Assembly (NCBI RefSeq): GCF_002142155.1
Contig: NZ_NASD01000018.1
Span: 1-53,469 of the forward strand
Direction: 5' to 3'
DNA length: 53,469 nt
Source: Gilliamella apis
Lineage (GTDB): Bacteria > Pseudomonadota > Gammaproteobacteria > Enterobacterales > Orbaceae
Shown here: positions 33,861-43,339 of the stretch, one piece after another
How positions within the stretch are numbered: the stretch's first letter is position 1
How the letters are laid out: each line of letters begins with the position of its first letter
Notes under the pieces: generated by a model
Told to the model about the DNA's origin: nothing
The model's database searches: none
What the model saw: only the letters and a program-made list of their open reading frames with translations
Translations under genes and position numbers: made by a program

Positions 33861-33876
33861 TGTGATAAATATCACG
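33861..33876. promoter_or_regulatory. CRP-like binding site
   Basis: TGTGA-TAAATA-TCACG matches the TGTGA-N6-TCACA consensus with one mismatch. It lies between the GH3 and Sel1 genes, so carbon-source control of either is plausible. Confidence 0.6.
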
Positions 33877-34020
33877 TTATTATTAGATTAACTAAACATA
33901 TTCTAGTTATACATTGATAATGATAAAAATTTTTAATGCCAATTAACTAAATAATGCTACATATATGAATGTATTTAGTAACAATAGATATTAAATTTTA
34001 GGGACAAATAAGGTGAAATA

Positions 34021-34977
34021 GTGACCAGATTAATAGTAATGATTAGCTTATTTTTATTTGCAATAAATACCAGCTTTGCAGTTGAAAATATTGAGGCTTT
34101 TTTTGATGAGCAATATAAAAAAGCAACGCAGCAAAATGATGCTGAAGCTCAATTCTATTTAGGCCGCATGTATCTAAAGGGTGAAGGAGTTAAACAAGAT
34201 TTTACCAAGGCAAAGGAATGGTTTGAAAAAGCAACCGAACAACATCATATGAGTGCACAAGCAGTTTTGGGTTCAATGTACTTTTTTGGTAATGGAATTG
34301 ATAAAAATAAACAAAAAGGTAAAGAACTGATTGAAGAATCAGCATTAAGTGGAGATCCCATCGGTCAATTTTACTTTGGTGTTCTATATGAAGAAGCCGA
34401 ACCCCAAAAGACATACAAAGGAATTGAAAAAAATATAGATAATAGTGGATTTTATCAAGACTTTGTCAAAGCTAGAGAATGGTATGAAAAAGCCGCACAA
34501 CAAGGAAATATGCAAGCAACTTATAATTTAGGCGTTCTTTATGCAAATGGTCGTGGTGTTGAAAAAGATGAATTTAAAGCAAGACAATATTATGAAATAG
34601 CTGCAAAAGGTGGTGATTCTCATGCAAAGCATAATTTAGCTATAATGTACTACAATGGTGAGGGAGGACTAACCAAAGATTTGGCTAAAGGTGTAAAATT
34701 GGATATCGAAGCTGCCAAACAAGGGTCACCATTAGCACAATACAATTTAGGCTTATTTTTCTATGAAGGTACTTATTTTAAGCAAGACTATACCAAAGCC
34801 AGAAAATCATTTGAGTTTGCAGCCGCTCAAAACGAAGCAGGATCCCAATACGTGTTAGCAATTATCTATGAACAAGGGCTGGGAGTTGATAAAGATCCAG
34901 AACGAGCCAGACATTATTATTATCTAGCTTGTCAAAATGGCTATGAAGAAAGTTGTACTCATGCTAACGCTAATTAA
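34021..34977 (+). CDS. Secreted Sel1-repeat protein, long form
   Basis: A 318-aa protein with a signal peptide (about 20 residues, ending NTSFA). About seven Sel1 repeats follow (e.g. AQFYLGRMYLKGEGVKQDFT, LAIMYYNGEGGLTKDLAK, LAIIYEQGLGVDKDPERA). The start is the GTG at 34021; the preceding AAGGTGAAATA supplies a weak ribosome binding site. Compared with the paralogue at 30928 it is longer and more regular. It presumably works in the periplasm as a scaffold. Convergent with argO-like downstream. Confidence 0.82.
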   Translation: MTRLIVMISLFLFAINTSFAVENIEAFFDEQYKKATQQNDAEAQFYLGRMYLKGEGVKQDFTKAKEWFEKATEQHHMSAQAVLGSMYFFGNGIDKNKQKGKELIEESALSGDPIGQFYFGVLYEEAEPQKTYKGIEKNIDNSGFYQDFVKAREWYEKAAQQGNMQATYNLGVLYANGRGVEKDEFKARQYYEIAAKGGDSHAKHNLAIMYYNGEGGLTKDLAKGVKLDIEAAKQGSPLAQYNLGLFFYEGTYFKQDYTKARKSFEFAAAQNEAGSQYVLAIIYEQGLGVDKDPERARHYYYLACQNGYEESCTHANAN

Positions 34978-35013
34978 TTTTCAAGTTGAGTGTTGTGGGG
35001 AAATTAACAACAT

Positions 35014-35652
35014 TCAACTGCCATAAATAACATAAAAAATAAGTCGGTAAGCAATATAGAACATTACGACGCCTACAATTGAGTCCAATATAACCCACAT
35101 TCTTTTTTGTTTAAATAATGGTATAAGTAACCGAGCACCATAACCAATACCAAAAAACCAAATAAAAGAAACACAAACAGCACCAATTAAAAATGCCCAT
35201 TTTTGCTCAGTTGATAAAGTGCCAGCTATACCACCAACAATTACAATTGTATCTAAATAAACATGGGGATTAAGTAAAGTAACAGCCAAAGTAGACAATA
35301 TAACCTTAGTTAGTGCATTTTTTTGTTGCTGAGTAGAATCAATTTGCATAGTGCTGTTACCTTGTATTGCACTCTTGCAGGCATTAAATCCATACCAAAT
35401 CAAAAATAAAGCGCCAAAAATGGCAAGCACGTCGGTAATGATAGGATTACTACTAATAAATACTCCGACTCCCCAAATACCGATAGCCATCAAGGTAAAA
35501 TCACAGATAAAACAAATACCAGCGACAAAAAAGATATGATTTTTTAATAACCCCTGCTTAAGTACAAACAAATTTTGTGCTCCAATGGCTATAATCAAAC
35601 TCGCCGAGATCATCGAGCCACGTAATATTTCCGTCAGCATTGAACTTAACAT
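35014..35652 (-). CDS. LysE/ArgO-family amino acid exporter
   Basis: A 212-aa inner-membrane protein with five or six transmembrane segments. The N-terminal IAIGAQNLFVLKQGLLKNH is the LysE-family signature. The rest follows with LIWYGFNACKSA and LLNPHVYLDTIVIVGG. It exports basic amino acids such as lysine or arginine, probably Arg like ArgO. The start could be the second Met (MLTEILRG, 35640), which has AGGA about 11 nt upstream; the first is not better supported. Convergent with the Sel1 gene; their ends share a hairpin (34984-35019). Confidence 0.85.
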   Translation of the reverse strand: MLSSMLTEILRGSMISASLIIAIGAQNLFVLKQGLLKNHIFFVAGICFICDFTLMAIGIWGVGVFISSNPIITDVLAIFGALFLIWYGFNACKSAIQGNSTMQIDSTQQQKNALTKVILSTLAVTLLNPHVYLDTIVIVGGIAGTLSTEQKWAFLIGAVCVSFIWFFGIGYGARLLIPLFKQKRMWVILDSIVGVVMFYIAYRLIFYVIYGS

Positions 35653-36130
35653 CCTAAATAAGAAGCATTATACAAAAAGGTTATGCGTATAACTATTAAA
35701 ACAACAATGATTATGCATCCTTTATAAAAAAACAGTCATACAATTATTAATCATTAAAAATCTGGAAGTTAACTAATTGAAATATGATTAATTAAAAATG
35801 TATACAACAAAGTTTTATTATCGTTGAGTTTATTATCTTATTTAGCACAAATAAAATTATCAGCTTATTTGTAGATTGGTAAAAGCGGTAGTATTTTCTA
35901 TTAAGCTTATAGCAAACATTGTTAGATAAATTGCAAGGTAACTATCAATAAAGAAACTGATTAACTATTTTGCTATCTCCCTGTTATTCGTTACAGTAAA
36001 ACTTGCGATTACTTAGAGGAAGAGGTTAAAAAACCCCTTTCCTCAAATTTTTTGGCTTAGAAAATGCTTTTAAAACATTTTATCGGTTATAAATTCAGAC
36101 AACTAATAGCTTGATTAGACAAAATCTTGA
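35653..36130. other. Gene-free AT-rich stretch
   Basis: The 478 bp contain no supported ORF. One imperfect GAGGAA/TTCCTC hairpin with a T-run lies near 36014-36050, possibly a terminator on the plus strand. Confidence 0.5.
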
Positions 36131-36412
36131 TTATTTATTTGTTTCTAACCAATCGATTTGGCATTTATTTTTATTTAAAATAAGAATGATTATTCCTATA
36201 ACTAACCAAATACCACCGATGATTTTTGCATAATTATCAATATGTAACAATACAGGTAACAACACTGCAATGCCAATAATAGGGATTAAAATATCAAATA
36301 AATTAGCTCGCCAACCATTCGAACGTTTTTTAAATTTAAAATAACCTATTACTGATACATGTAACATAATAAATGCACATAAAGCACCAACAATAGATTA
36401 AACAATGCAGAC
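36131..36412 (-). pseudogene. C-terminal remnant of an APC-family amino acid permease
   Basis: A minus-strand frame encodes SIVGALCAFIMLHVSVIGYF, then KFKKR and two more membrane segments, the usual end of APC permeases. The usual ATG-started 78-aa frame lies inside a helix. An in-frame TAA lies just upstream of the SIVGAL segment, and no further permease sequence is seen before yhfA. The N-terminal ~350 residues are lost. It is most probably a dead gene fragment. Confidence 0.72.
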
Positions 36413-36460
36413 TAATATTAGCTGGTTATTTACTTATAACTATCTGTTATAAGAAAGTTA

Positions 36461-36880
36461 TTAAACATGATCCCTTATTTCATAAGTGTAGGACATTTTA
36501 GCGGTCTTACCTAACATAATTGAAGCACTACAATATTTTTCAGATGCAAGTTTAATCGCCTTTTCAACAGCCTCGTTATCGATATTATTACCAGTAATTA
36601 CAATATGAAAATTAATTGAGGTATACACTTTTGGCGAAGAGGTGGCTTGAGTTTTATCAATGTCGATCCAAAGATCTCGAACATCCTTTTTATTATTTTT
36701 CAAAATAGCAATAATGTCGTAAGCCATACAACCTGCAGCACCATGTAACAAAAGCTCCATAGGTCTAGCACCACGGTTTCGACCGCCATGTTCAAGACCG
36801 CCATCCATTACCAAGGAATGTCCACTTGCGGTTTCAGCTAAAAAACCAAACTCATCAATCCATTTCAAACGATCTTTCAT
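36461..36880 (-). CDS. yhfA: OsmC-family protein YhfA
   Basis: A 139-aa protein that follows E. coli YhfA from end to end: LKWIDEFGFLAETASGH, PMELLLHGAAGCMAYDIIAIL and SEKYCSASIMLGKTA. The two Cys (in AAGC and EKYC) match the peroxidatic/resolving cysteines of the OsmC/Ohr superfamily, though YhfA itself has no firmly established function. It may help in stress response. The ATG at 36880 has GGGGAAAA upstream. The permease remnant lies downstream. Confidence 0.88.
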   Translation of the reverse strand: MKDRLKWIDEFGFLAETASGHSLVMDGGLEHGGRNRGARPMELLLHGAAGCMAYDIIAILKNNKKDVRDLWIDIDKTQATSSPKVYTSINFHIVITGNNIDNEAVEKAIKLASEKYCSASIMLGKTAKMSYTYEIRDHV

Positions 36881-37155
36881 TATTTTCCCCTTTCATCAAA
36901 AATCAACTAAACATATTTATTCATATTAATTGCTAAATAACATAAGTCTTTTTAAACGATATGTCATCTTTTGAATTATTTTTCTGGTATAAATCATCAA
37001 TAATTAACTATCTACTGGTATTTTTAGATAGCCTCAGTACAATATTGCCATAGTACATAACCAATACTATTTTAAATAGACTTGCTAAAAAACTGATTAT
37101 AACTAATAAATAATCAAATAATTAGTTTTATGAATGCACAACTTAAGGATAGAGT

Positions 37156-37962
37156 ATGATTATTGAATTTATTATCTTGCTTTGTATAGGCGCATTGGCT
37201 GGATTACTGGCAGGTATGTTTGGTATTGGTGGTGGAGCGTTAATTGTACCAGCATTACTTATGCTACTCGATTATTTTGGTCATGGCGGGCAATGGATAA
37301 ACCATATCGCTGTGGCTTCATCTCTAGCAACGATCATTGGTACTAGTTTATCATCAAGTTGGGTTCAGAATAAAAATAATAATATTGTCTGGTCGATCTT
37401 AAAAAAGATGGTGTTAGGTTGCATTATTGGCACTATTGGTGGCTCCTACATGACACCTTATATTCCCGGTATTTGGCTCAAATGGATTTTTATTGTTTTC
37501 CTCATCTATACAGGCAGTAAATTTATTCTAAAAACTGGAAAAGTTGCGAAAAAACAAGATAACCAATCGACATCATTACCTAACATAATCTATGTATTCA
37601 TCGGCGGATTAATTGGTGTATTCGCTGCATTAGTTGGTGTAGGTGGTGGTGTGTTAGTGGTACCTTTTTTAAAGAAATGCGGCGTGGATATGCGAAAAGC
37701 AATCGGTACTTCTGCGGCATTTACCTTACCTGTTGCCCTTGGCGGTACTATTGGTTACATCATCGCTGGATGGAATATCCAAGAACTACCAAAATACAGT
37801 TTAGGGTTCGTCTATTTACCCGCAGTATTATCAATTATGTTAGCTAGCATACCAATGGCAAAAGTCGGCGTTCAAATTACTCAAAAATTACCAATAAATA
37901 AACTAATTAGATATTTTGGTATCTTCTTATTATTAATTTCAGTCAAACTTATCGTTTCTTAA
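37156..37962 (+). CDS. TauE/SafE-family anion exporter
   Basis: A 268-aa inner-membrane protein with seven or eight transmembrane segments and the two internal repeats of the family: AGMFGIGGGALIVPALL and AALVGVGGGVLVVPFL. The following RKAIGTSAAFTLPVALGGTIGYI is also characteristic. The family exports sulfite, sulfoacetate or related organosulfur anions; the substrate here is unknown. The ATG at 37156 follows AAGGATAGAGT. Confidence 0.9.
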   Translation: MIIEFIILLCIGALAGLLAGMFGIGGGALIVPALLMLLDYFGHGGQWINHIAVASSLATIIGTSLSSSWVQNKNNNIVWSILKKMVLGCIIGTIGGSYMTPYIPGIWLKWIFIVFLIYTGSKFILKTGKVAKKQDNQSTSLPNIIYVFIGGLIGVFAALVGVGGGVLVVPFLKKCGVDMRKAIGTSAAFTLPVALGGTIGYIIAGWNIQELPKYSLGFVYLPAVLSIMLASIPMAKVGVQITQKLPINKLIRYFGIFLLLISVKLIVS

Positions 37963-38103
37963 TTTGCAATTAAAATCCTTGTTCTCAAAAATATTAACCG
38001 CTCTTATTTGGCGCGGTTAATATGACGTCTCTATTTATCCCAAACGAGAATTATTTTACCTGGCTCTATTTTAGTTATTCACTCTCAATTCAAAAAATAA
38101 TAA

Positions 38104-39447
38104 CTAAGATGAAGAACAGAGAGCATAAAAACTGAAGGGTTCGTAAAAGTTAATGGCTGGATTGTACATATAAACATCCCCGCCATACGGGTAAACAATA
38201 AACTGCTCACTTCCTGATTGATCTCTAGTCCAATACAAATAATAGTGACCTGTACCCGCACCAATGTAGTTGGTTAGGTATCCCCATTCAGTAAAAAATC
38301 CAGCATTTATTCGACGCTGGTAGTGATTACCAGTAGATGATGGTATGGCTCCGATAGCACCCTGACAGTTATCAGCACTCCATGGTCCTGAACAAACCGC
38401 ATTAGTTAAGTCCTTAACTTGAGGTACACGGTAACCAATACTGTTACACCATGATAATGCTGAATTATAGTTAGAAATTTTATTACCTCGATTGATGAAC
38501 CATTGCTTTAATTGAAAACCATATTTGATAATTGCATTACCTAAACTATCTCTACCAACCAACTCAAATGTCTGGGGTAAAGAAGGTCTATATATAATAC
38601 CAGGAGAATCTGATTGCCATTGAACTTCGTTAGCAACGGGGCCTGTTAGTGTAACACGAACAGAGGTACCCGAAGAATTAGGCGTCATGGTAGCAGTTAT
38701 TCCATCATGAGTAACCGGATCCCATCTCAATGGCCCTACACCACCAATATCTAAATCAAAATATAGATTATTAGCACCAGTTGTTGGGAAATTCAAACCA
38801 TAAGATGAAGGATCCCTAGACTGCACAATAAAACCTCTACTTGGATCCCACATTGAAGCCGGACCACGAAAGTCTATACCACTAATCTCAGTATCTGAAC
38901 CATATCTTAATGTAGGTTTCGCAAAACAGATCTTTGGAGGAGCTTTAGGATTAATATAATAAGTCGCACTACTACCACTAAAATCACTACTTTTAGGTAC
39001 ACCATATTGGGTAGATAATGTACCACCATCACTACTCAATACGACTTTATAAGGTGCATTACAAATATCTAATGCGGTATTACGCGATATTTTTTGATTA
39101 TTTTTATCAGTAATGGTGAGCGTTAAATTACCTGTAACTGCAATACCATTACTGCCTTGACCATCGCCATCATCATCCCGCCAATAATTATAGGGCGCTC
39201 CAATAAGTGTATTTAATGCAATTGAATTCGCATTGGTTGGTACTAACATATTAACATTAATTAATGTCTCATTTATATCCGGCAATATAATCGGATTGGT
39301 CGACGAATTATTATTTGGCGAATAAGTTCTACCATCAGATAAACTGATACCAAGTAAATTATTCATATCAGTAACGCGAGTTTGACCACCATCAAAGGTT
39401 AAATAAGGTGCATTACCATGAATAAAATTTGTTGTACTAGTCGTCAA
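38104..39447 (-). CDS. Adhesin-like protein with C-type-lectin-like end, paralogue A
   Basis: A 447-codon frame counted from TTG at 39447, which probably is not the real start. The frame upstream encodes a hydrophobic signal-like stretch (SVLLFLSLPFSSFA) but has no ATG, GTG or TTG before a stop; the nearest ATG is out of frame past three 7-bp repeats. About 300 residues are near-identical to paralogues B and C (GNAPYLTFDGGQTRVTDMNN, YNYWRDDDGDGQGSNG). The last ~110 residues, from SWCNSIGYR on, are divergent and look like the intimin/invasin (C-type lectin-like) cap, with Cys pairs. DUF823-like adhesins fit, but this is uncertain. Surface adhesion is inferred. Confidence 0.62.
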   Translation of the reverse strand: MTTSTTNFIHGNAPYLTFDGGQTRVTDMNNLLGISLSDGRTYSPNNNSSTNPIILPDINETLINVNMLVPTNANSIALNTLIGAPYNYWRDDDGDGQGSNGIAVTGNLTLTITDKNNQKISRNTALDICNAPYKVVLSSDGGTLSTQYGVPKSSDFSGSSATYYINPKAPPKICFAKPTLRYGSDTEISGIDFRGPASMWDPSRGFIVQSRDPSSYGLNFPTTGANNLYFDLDIGGVGPLRWDPVTHDGITATMTPNSSGTSVRVTLTGPVANEVQWQSDSPGIIYRPSLPQTFELVGRDSLGNAIIKYGFQLKQWFINRGNKISNYNSALSWCNSIGYRVPQVKDLTNAVCSGPWSADNCQGAIGAIPSSTGNHYQRRINAGFFTEWGYLTNYIGAGTGHYYLYWTRDQSGSEQFIVYPYGGDVYMYNPAINFYEPFSFYALCSSS

Positions 39448-39546
39448 AGCGAAGCTACTAAATGGAAGCGATAAAAAAAGTAATACTGAAGTTAAATAGA
39501 GCGGACTCGATAAAAATGAACTTAAAAATAAAGTTGGTTTTACAGG

Positions 39547-39567
39547 TTTGGTGTTTGGTGTTTGGTG
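39547..39567 (-). repeat. Three 7-bp repeats before paralogue A
   Basis: TTTGGTG is repeated three times on the plus strand (39547, 39554, 39561), i.e. CACCAAA on the sense strand. It lies between the ATG in the promoter spacer and the signal-peptide codons. Confidence 0.85.
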
Positions 39568-39572
39568 TTAAA

Positions 39573-39601
39573 ATTATAACGCATCGCGACAATCCTGTCA
39601 A
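39573..39601 (-). promoter_or_regulatory. Near-consensus promoter of paralogue A
   Basis: TTGACA-17-TATAAT on the minus strand (-35 at 39596-39601, -10 at 39573-39578). The transcript would start inside the 7-bp repeats. The spacer also holds an ATG preceded by AGGA at 8 nt. Confidence 0.8.
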
Positions 39602-39904
39602 GTAACATAATGTTTAATTTAGATTTTTCCTATTTAAATGACTAAATTATAGTCTATCGAATCACTTTTTATGTGATTTAAAGAAGTATAATTATTAGAA
39701 AAAACTACGCAACAATTTTTTTGCTTAAAAATTGTTAACTTTTGTAAAGATACGCAGCTAGTGTACAAATGAAATTACTATTGGTACATGATATTTCGGT
39801 GTTTCTAGATTTTAAAAATCTTAATATCTAAAAACACCTTTCCTCAAAATTTAATCACCCTAAATAGAAATATACCTGTTCTAGAACGCTGAGGATCTTT
39901 ACCA

Positions 39905-41287
39905 TTAAGGATAGGTGCACACGCCATCATGACCATAATCCAAACTAAAACGATTGATATAACCACTACTAGAAGATACAACAAATTTATCATTACCGAT
40001 AGAATCACCCGTCCAATAGGCGTGGCCAACGCTTGAATTAGAATTATTCTGCTTACCTTTAGCATTATTGTCGTGATAGTCAGAGTCAAAATTAGCTCCC
40101 GTATAGTTATTCATGTAGCCCCACTCCGAAAACAATCCCCCACCAATTCTTCTTTGATAATTATTGTTAGGTGATGATGGTTTAACACCCGCAGCACCTT
40201 GGCAATGAGAACCAGAACCTTTGCCATTACAAGATGCGTTAGTTAAATCCTGAACTTTTACGAGACGATAACCGATACTATTGCACCATGACAATGTATT
40301 TGAATAGTTATGATAAACAGTTCCACGATTAACGAACCATTTTTTTAATTGAAAACCATACTTAACCACTACATTACCTTTACTATCTTTACCAGCTAAT
40401 TCAAATGTCTGTGGTAATGTTGGTTTAGTAATACGACCTGGTGAATCTGAGTTCCATTGAGATTCATTCGCGAAAGGACCGGTCAATTTAACATGAATAC
40501 TGGTACCTGATGAATTAGGTTTTATGGTAACAGTAATACCTCCTCGAGAAATAGGACTCGCCCATGATAAAGAGTTTTTACCTGCCAAATCTAAATAAAA
40601 ATATAGATTGTTAGCACCAGTTGTTGGGAAATTCAAACCGTAAGATGAAGGATTCATAGACTGCACAATAAAACCTTTATTCGGATTCCACATTGAAGCC
40701 GGACCACCAAAATCTATACCACTAATCACCTTATCCGATCCAAATTTCAATTCAGGACGAACAAAGCATAATTTTGGCGGCGCTTTAGGATTAATATAAT
40801 AAGTCGCACGACTACCACTAAAATCACTACTTTTAGGTAAACCATACCGGGTAGATAATGTACCGCCATCACTGCTCAATACAACTTTATAAGGTGCATT
40901 ACAAAGATCTAATGCGGTATTACGTGATACTTTTTGATTATTTTTATCGGTAATAGTAAGCTTTAAATTACCAGTAACTGCAATACCATTACTACCTTGA
41001 CCATCGCCATCATCATCCCTCCAATAATTATAGGGTGCTCCAATAAGCGTATTTAATGCAATTGAATTCGCATTGGTTGGTACTAACATATTAACATTAA
41101 TTAATGTCTCATTTATATCCGGTAATACAATCGGATTGGTCGACGAATTATTATTTGGCGAATAAGTTCTACCATCAGATAAACTGATACCAAGTAAATT
41201 ATTCATATCAGTAACGCGAGTTTGACCACCATCAAAGGTTAAATAAGGTGCATTACCATGAATAAAATTTATTGTACTAGCAGTCAA
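39905..41287 (-). CDS. Adhesin-like protein with variable C-terminal cap, paralogue B
   Basis: A 460-codon frame from a TTG that probably lies at the end of a signal peptide. The N-terminal ~190 residues are almost the same as in A and C. The cap is different: it contains SWCNSIGYRLVKVQDLTNA, an Asn/Asp-rich insert and a final YGHDGVCTYP. The middle also diverges (LDLAGKNSLSWASP). As for A, the signal-like codons (LLFLSLPFSSFA) lack an in-frame start and lie past three 7-bp repeats. Probably an extracellular adhesin. The three genes differ most where ligand contact would be expected. Confidence 0.62.
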   Translation of the reverse strand: MTASTINFIHGNAPYLTFDGGQTRVTDMNNLLGISLSDGRTYSPNNNSSTNPIVLPDINETLINVNMLVPTNANSIALNTLIGAPYNYWRDDDGDGQGSNGIAVTGNLKLTITDKNNQKVSRNTALDLCNAPYKVVLSSDGGTLSTRYGLPKSSDFSGSRATYYINPKAPPKLCFVRPELKFGSDKVISGIDFGGPASMWNPNKGFIVQSMNPSSYGLNFPTTGANNLYFYLDLAGKNSLSWASPISRGGITVTIKPNSSGTSIHVKLTGPFANESQWNSDSPGRITKPTLPQTFELAGKDSKGNVVVKYGFQLKKWFVNRGTVYHNYSNTLSWCNSIGYRLVKVQDLTNASCNGKGSGSHCQGAAGVKPSSPNNNYQRRIGGGLFSEWGYMNNYTGANFDSDYHDNNAKGKQNNSNSSVGHAYWTGDSIGNDKFVVSSSSGYINRFSLDYGHDGVCTYP

Positions 41288-41386
41288 AGCGAAGCTACTA
41301 AATGGAAGCGATAAAAAAAGTAGTACTGGAACTAAATAGAGCGGACTCGATAAAAATAAACTTAAAAATAGAGTTGGTTTTACAGG

Positions 41387-41407
41387 TTTGGTGTTTGGTG
41401 TTTGGTG
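41387..41407 (-). repeat. Three 7-bp repeats before paralogue B
   Basis: TTTGGTG occurs at 41387, 41394 and 41401, the same copy number and frame as at A and C. Confidence 0.85.
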
Positions 41408-41412
41408 TTAAA

Positions 41413-41441
41413 ATTATAACGCATCGCGACAATCCTGTCAA
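41413..41441 (-). promoter_or_regulatory. Near-consensus promoter of paralogue B
   Basis: TTGACA (41436-41441), 17-nt spacer and TATAAT (41413-41418) on the minus strand. Confidence 0.8.
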
Positions 41442-41891
41442 GTAACTTTATGTTTAATTTAAACTTTTCCTATTTAAATGACTAAATTATAGTCTATCTA
41501 ATCACTTTTTATGTGATTTGAAGAAGTATAATTATTAGGAAAAACTACGCAACAATTTTTTGTCTAAAAATTGTTAAGTTTTGTAAATAATTGTTCATAT
41601 ACTTATCAAGTAAGTATTTATTTTATAAGATTTAACCGATTGAACATATTATTATTTTTTTGATGTCATTCTCAAAGACTGTTGCTTTTTAATATGATTT
41701 CCTAATATTTCTAGGCATCTTAATTATGTAATTTGAAAAAAATAGACACTAATGACTAATACACAATAAAAATCACTATTAATGTAATAACTGTTCATCT
41801 TTTTCTAATTGATTTCCTTGATCTTCAGCATTATGTCCTAAAGTTAACCATTAAATATTCATATCGATTTATGATAGCTAATAATGCAATC

Positions 41892-43226
41892 TTAAGGCAT
41901 AGAACACGTCCCCCTTAAGGTTGTCTCGCTAGAAAAATTCCTATTTACATGACCATTGTTAGAATAAACTGAAAACTGGATACCATCCGAAGTAATATCG
42001 CTAGTCCAATAGTTGTATCGATAATCATCAACACTGGCATTAAAATAAAAATCCATGTACCCCCACTCGGAAAAAAATCCTGAACCGATTCTACGTTGGT
42101 AATTATTACCAGTTGATGGTGGTTTAGCCGCGACAGAACCTTGACAATGACTACCGCTCCATACGCCAGTACAAATAGCATTAGTTAAGTCTTTAACCTG
42201 TACCATCCGATAACCGATACTGTCACACCATGATAATGTATTAAAATAATTGCGATAAACAGTTCTACGATTAACGAACCATTGTTTTAACTGAAAACCA
42301 TATTTAATAATTGCATTACCTAAACTATCTCTACCAACCAACTCGAATGTCTGAGGTAAAGAAGGTCTATATATAATACCGGGAGAATCCGATTCCGATT
42401 GAATTTCGTTTGCTGCAGGACCTGTTAGTGTAACACGAACATAGGTACCGGAAGAGTTCGGCGTCATGGTAGCAGTTATTCCATCATGAGTAACCGGATC
42501 CCATCTCAATGCCCCAACACCACCAATATCTAAATCAAAATATAGATTATTAGCACCAGTTGTTGGGAAATTCAAACCATAAGATGATGGATCTGTAGAC
42601 TGCACAATAAAACCTCTATTTGGATCCCACATTGAAGCCGGACCACGAAAGTCTATGTCACTAATCTCAGTATTTGAACCATATTTTAATATTGGCCTAG
42701 CAAAACAGGTCTTTGGACGATCTTTAGGATTAATATAATAAGTCGCACTACTACCACTAAAATCACTACTTTTAGGTACACCATATTGGGTAGATAATGT
42801 ACCGCCATCACTGCTCAATACAACTTTATAAGGTGCATTACAGATATCTAATACGGTATTACGTGATACTTTTTGATTATTTTTATCGGTAATAGTAAGC
42901 TTTAAATTACCAGTAACTGCAATACCATTACTACCTTGACCATCGCCATCATCATCCCTCCAATAATTATAGGGTGCTCCAATAAGCGTATTTAATGCAA
43001 TTGAATTCGCATTGGTTGGTACTAACATATTAACATTAATTAATGTCTCATTTATATCCGGCAATACAATCGGATTAGTCGCCGAATTATTATTTGGCGA
43101 ATAAGTTCTACCATCAGATAAACTAATACCAAGTAAATTATTCATATCAGTAACGCGAGTTTGACCACCATCAAAGGTTAAATAAGGTGCATTACCATGA
43201 ATAAAATTTGTTGTACTAGCAGTCAA
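41892..43226 (-). CDS. Adhesin-like protein with variable C-terminal cap, paralogue C
   Basis: A 444-codon frame from TTG at 43226. It is close to A over the middle (DIGGVGALRWDPVTHDGI) and to B in the N terminus, a mosaic pattern. The cap differs again: NTLSWCDSIGYRMVQVKDL, SGSHCQGSVAAKPPS and the end TTLRGTCSMP. The signal-like stretch upstream has a 12-nt in-frame deletion relative to A and B, but the repeats and promoter are the same, and no start codon is in frame. It is first of the array on this strand, with mltB far upstream. Confidence 0.62.
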   Translation of the reverse strand: MTASTTNFIHGNAPYLTFDGGQTRVTDMNNLLGISLSDGRTYSPNNNSATNPIVLPDINETLINVNMLVPTNANSIALNTLIGAPYNYWRDDDGDGQGSNGIAVTGNLKLTITDKNNQKVSRNTVLDICNAPYKVVLSSDGGTLSTQYGVPKSSDFSGSSATYYINPKDRPKTCFARPILKYGSNTEISDIDFRGPASMWDPNRGFIVQSTDPSSYGLNFPTTGANNLYFDLDIGGVGALRWDPVTHDGITATMTPNSSGTYVRVTLTGPAANEIQSESDSPGIIYRPSLPQTFELVGRDSLGNAIIKYGFQLKQWFVNRRTVYRNYFNTLSWCDSIGYRMVQVKDLTNAICTGVWSGSHCQGSVAAKPPSTGNNYQRRIGSGFFSEWGYMDFYFNASVDDYRYNYWTSDITSDGIQFSVYSNNGHVNRNFSSETTLRGTCSMP

Positions 43227-43313
43227 AGCATAGCTACTAAATGGAAGCGATAAAGAAAATAGTACTGAAACTAAATAAAGCGGACTCGATAAGAATAAAG
43301 TTGGTTTTACAGG

Positions 43314-43334
43314 TTTGGTGTTTGGTGTTTGGTG
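43314..43334 (-). repeat. Three 7-bp repeats before paralogue C
   Basis: TTTGGTG at 43314, 43321 and 43328. Confidence 0.85.
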
Positions 43335-43339
43335 TTAAA

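Larger units (their letters stand above)
33624..34020. other. Divergent intergenic region with regulatory signals
   Basis: The 397 bp hold no gene. They contain a terminator oriented toward bglX-like GH3 (33724-33762) and a CRP-like site (33861-33876). Confidence 0.6.
39448..39904 (-). other. Upstream module of paralogue A
   Basis: It holds the signal-peptide codons without a start, a 7-bp triplet repeat (39547-39567), a consensus promoter, an ATCAC/GTGAT inverted repeat near 39660-39680 and a 10-bp hairpin at 39711-39736. The same order of elements occurs before paralogues B and C. Confidence 0.6.
41288..41891 (-). other. Upstream module of paralogue B plus AT-rich spacer
   Basis: From 41288 to about 41586 the module matches that of paralogue A. 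The remainder to 41891 is AT-rich with no gene seen. Confidence 0.6.

Noticed and set aside
39660-39680. CRP site in the adhesin upstream modules
   Set aside because: The inverted repeat is ATCAC...GTGAT, the opposite half-site order from TGTGA...TCACA.
38104-43226. Diversity-generating retroelement
   Set aside because: C-type-lectin-like caps vary, but no reverse transcriptase or template repeat is visible in the window.
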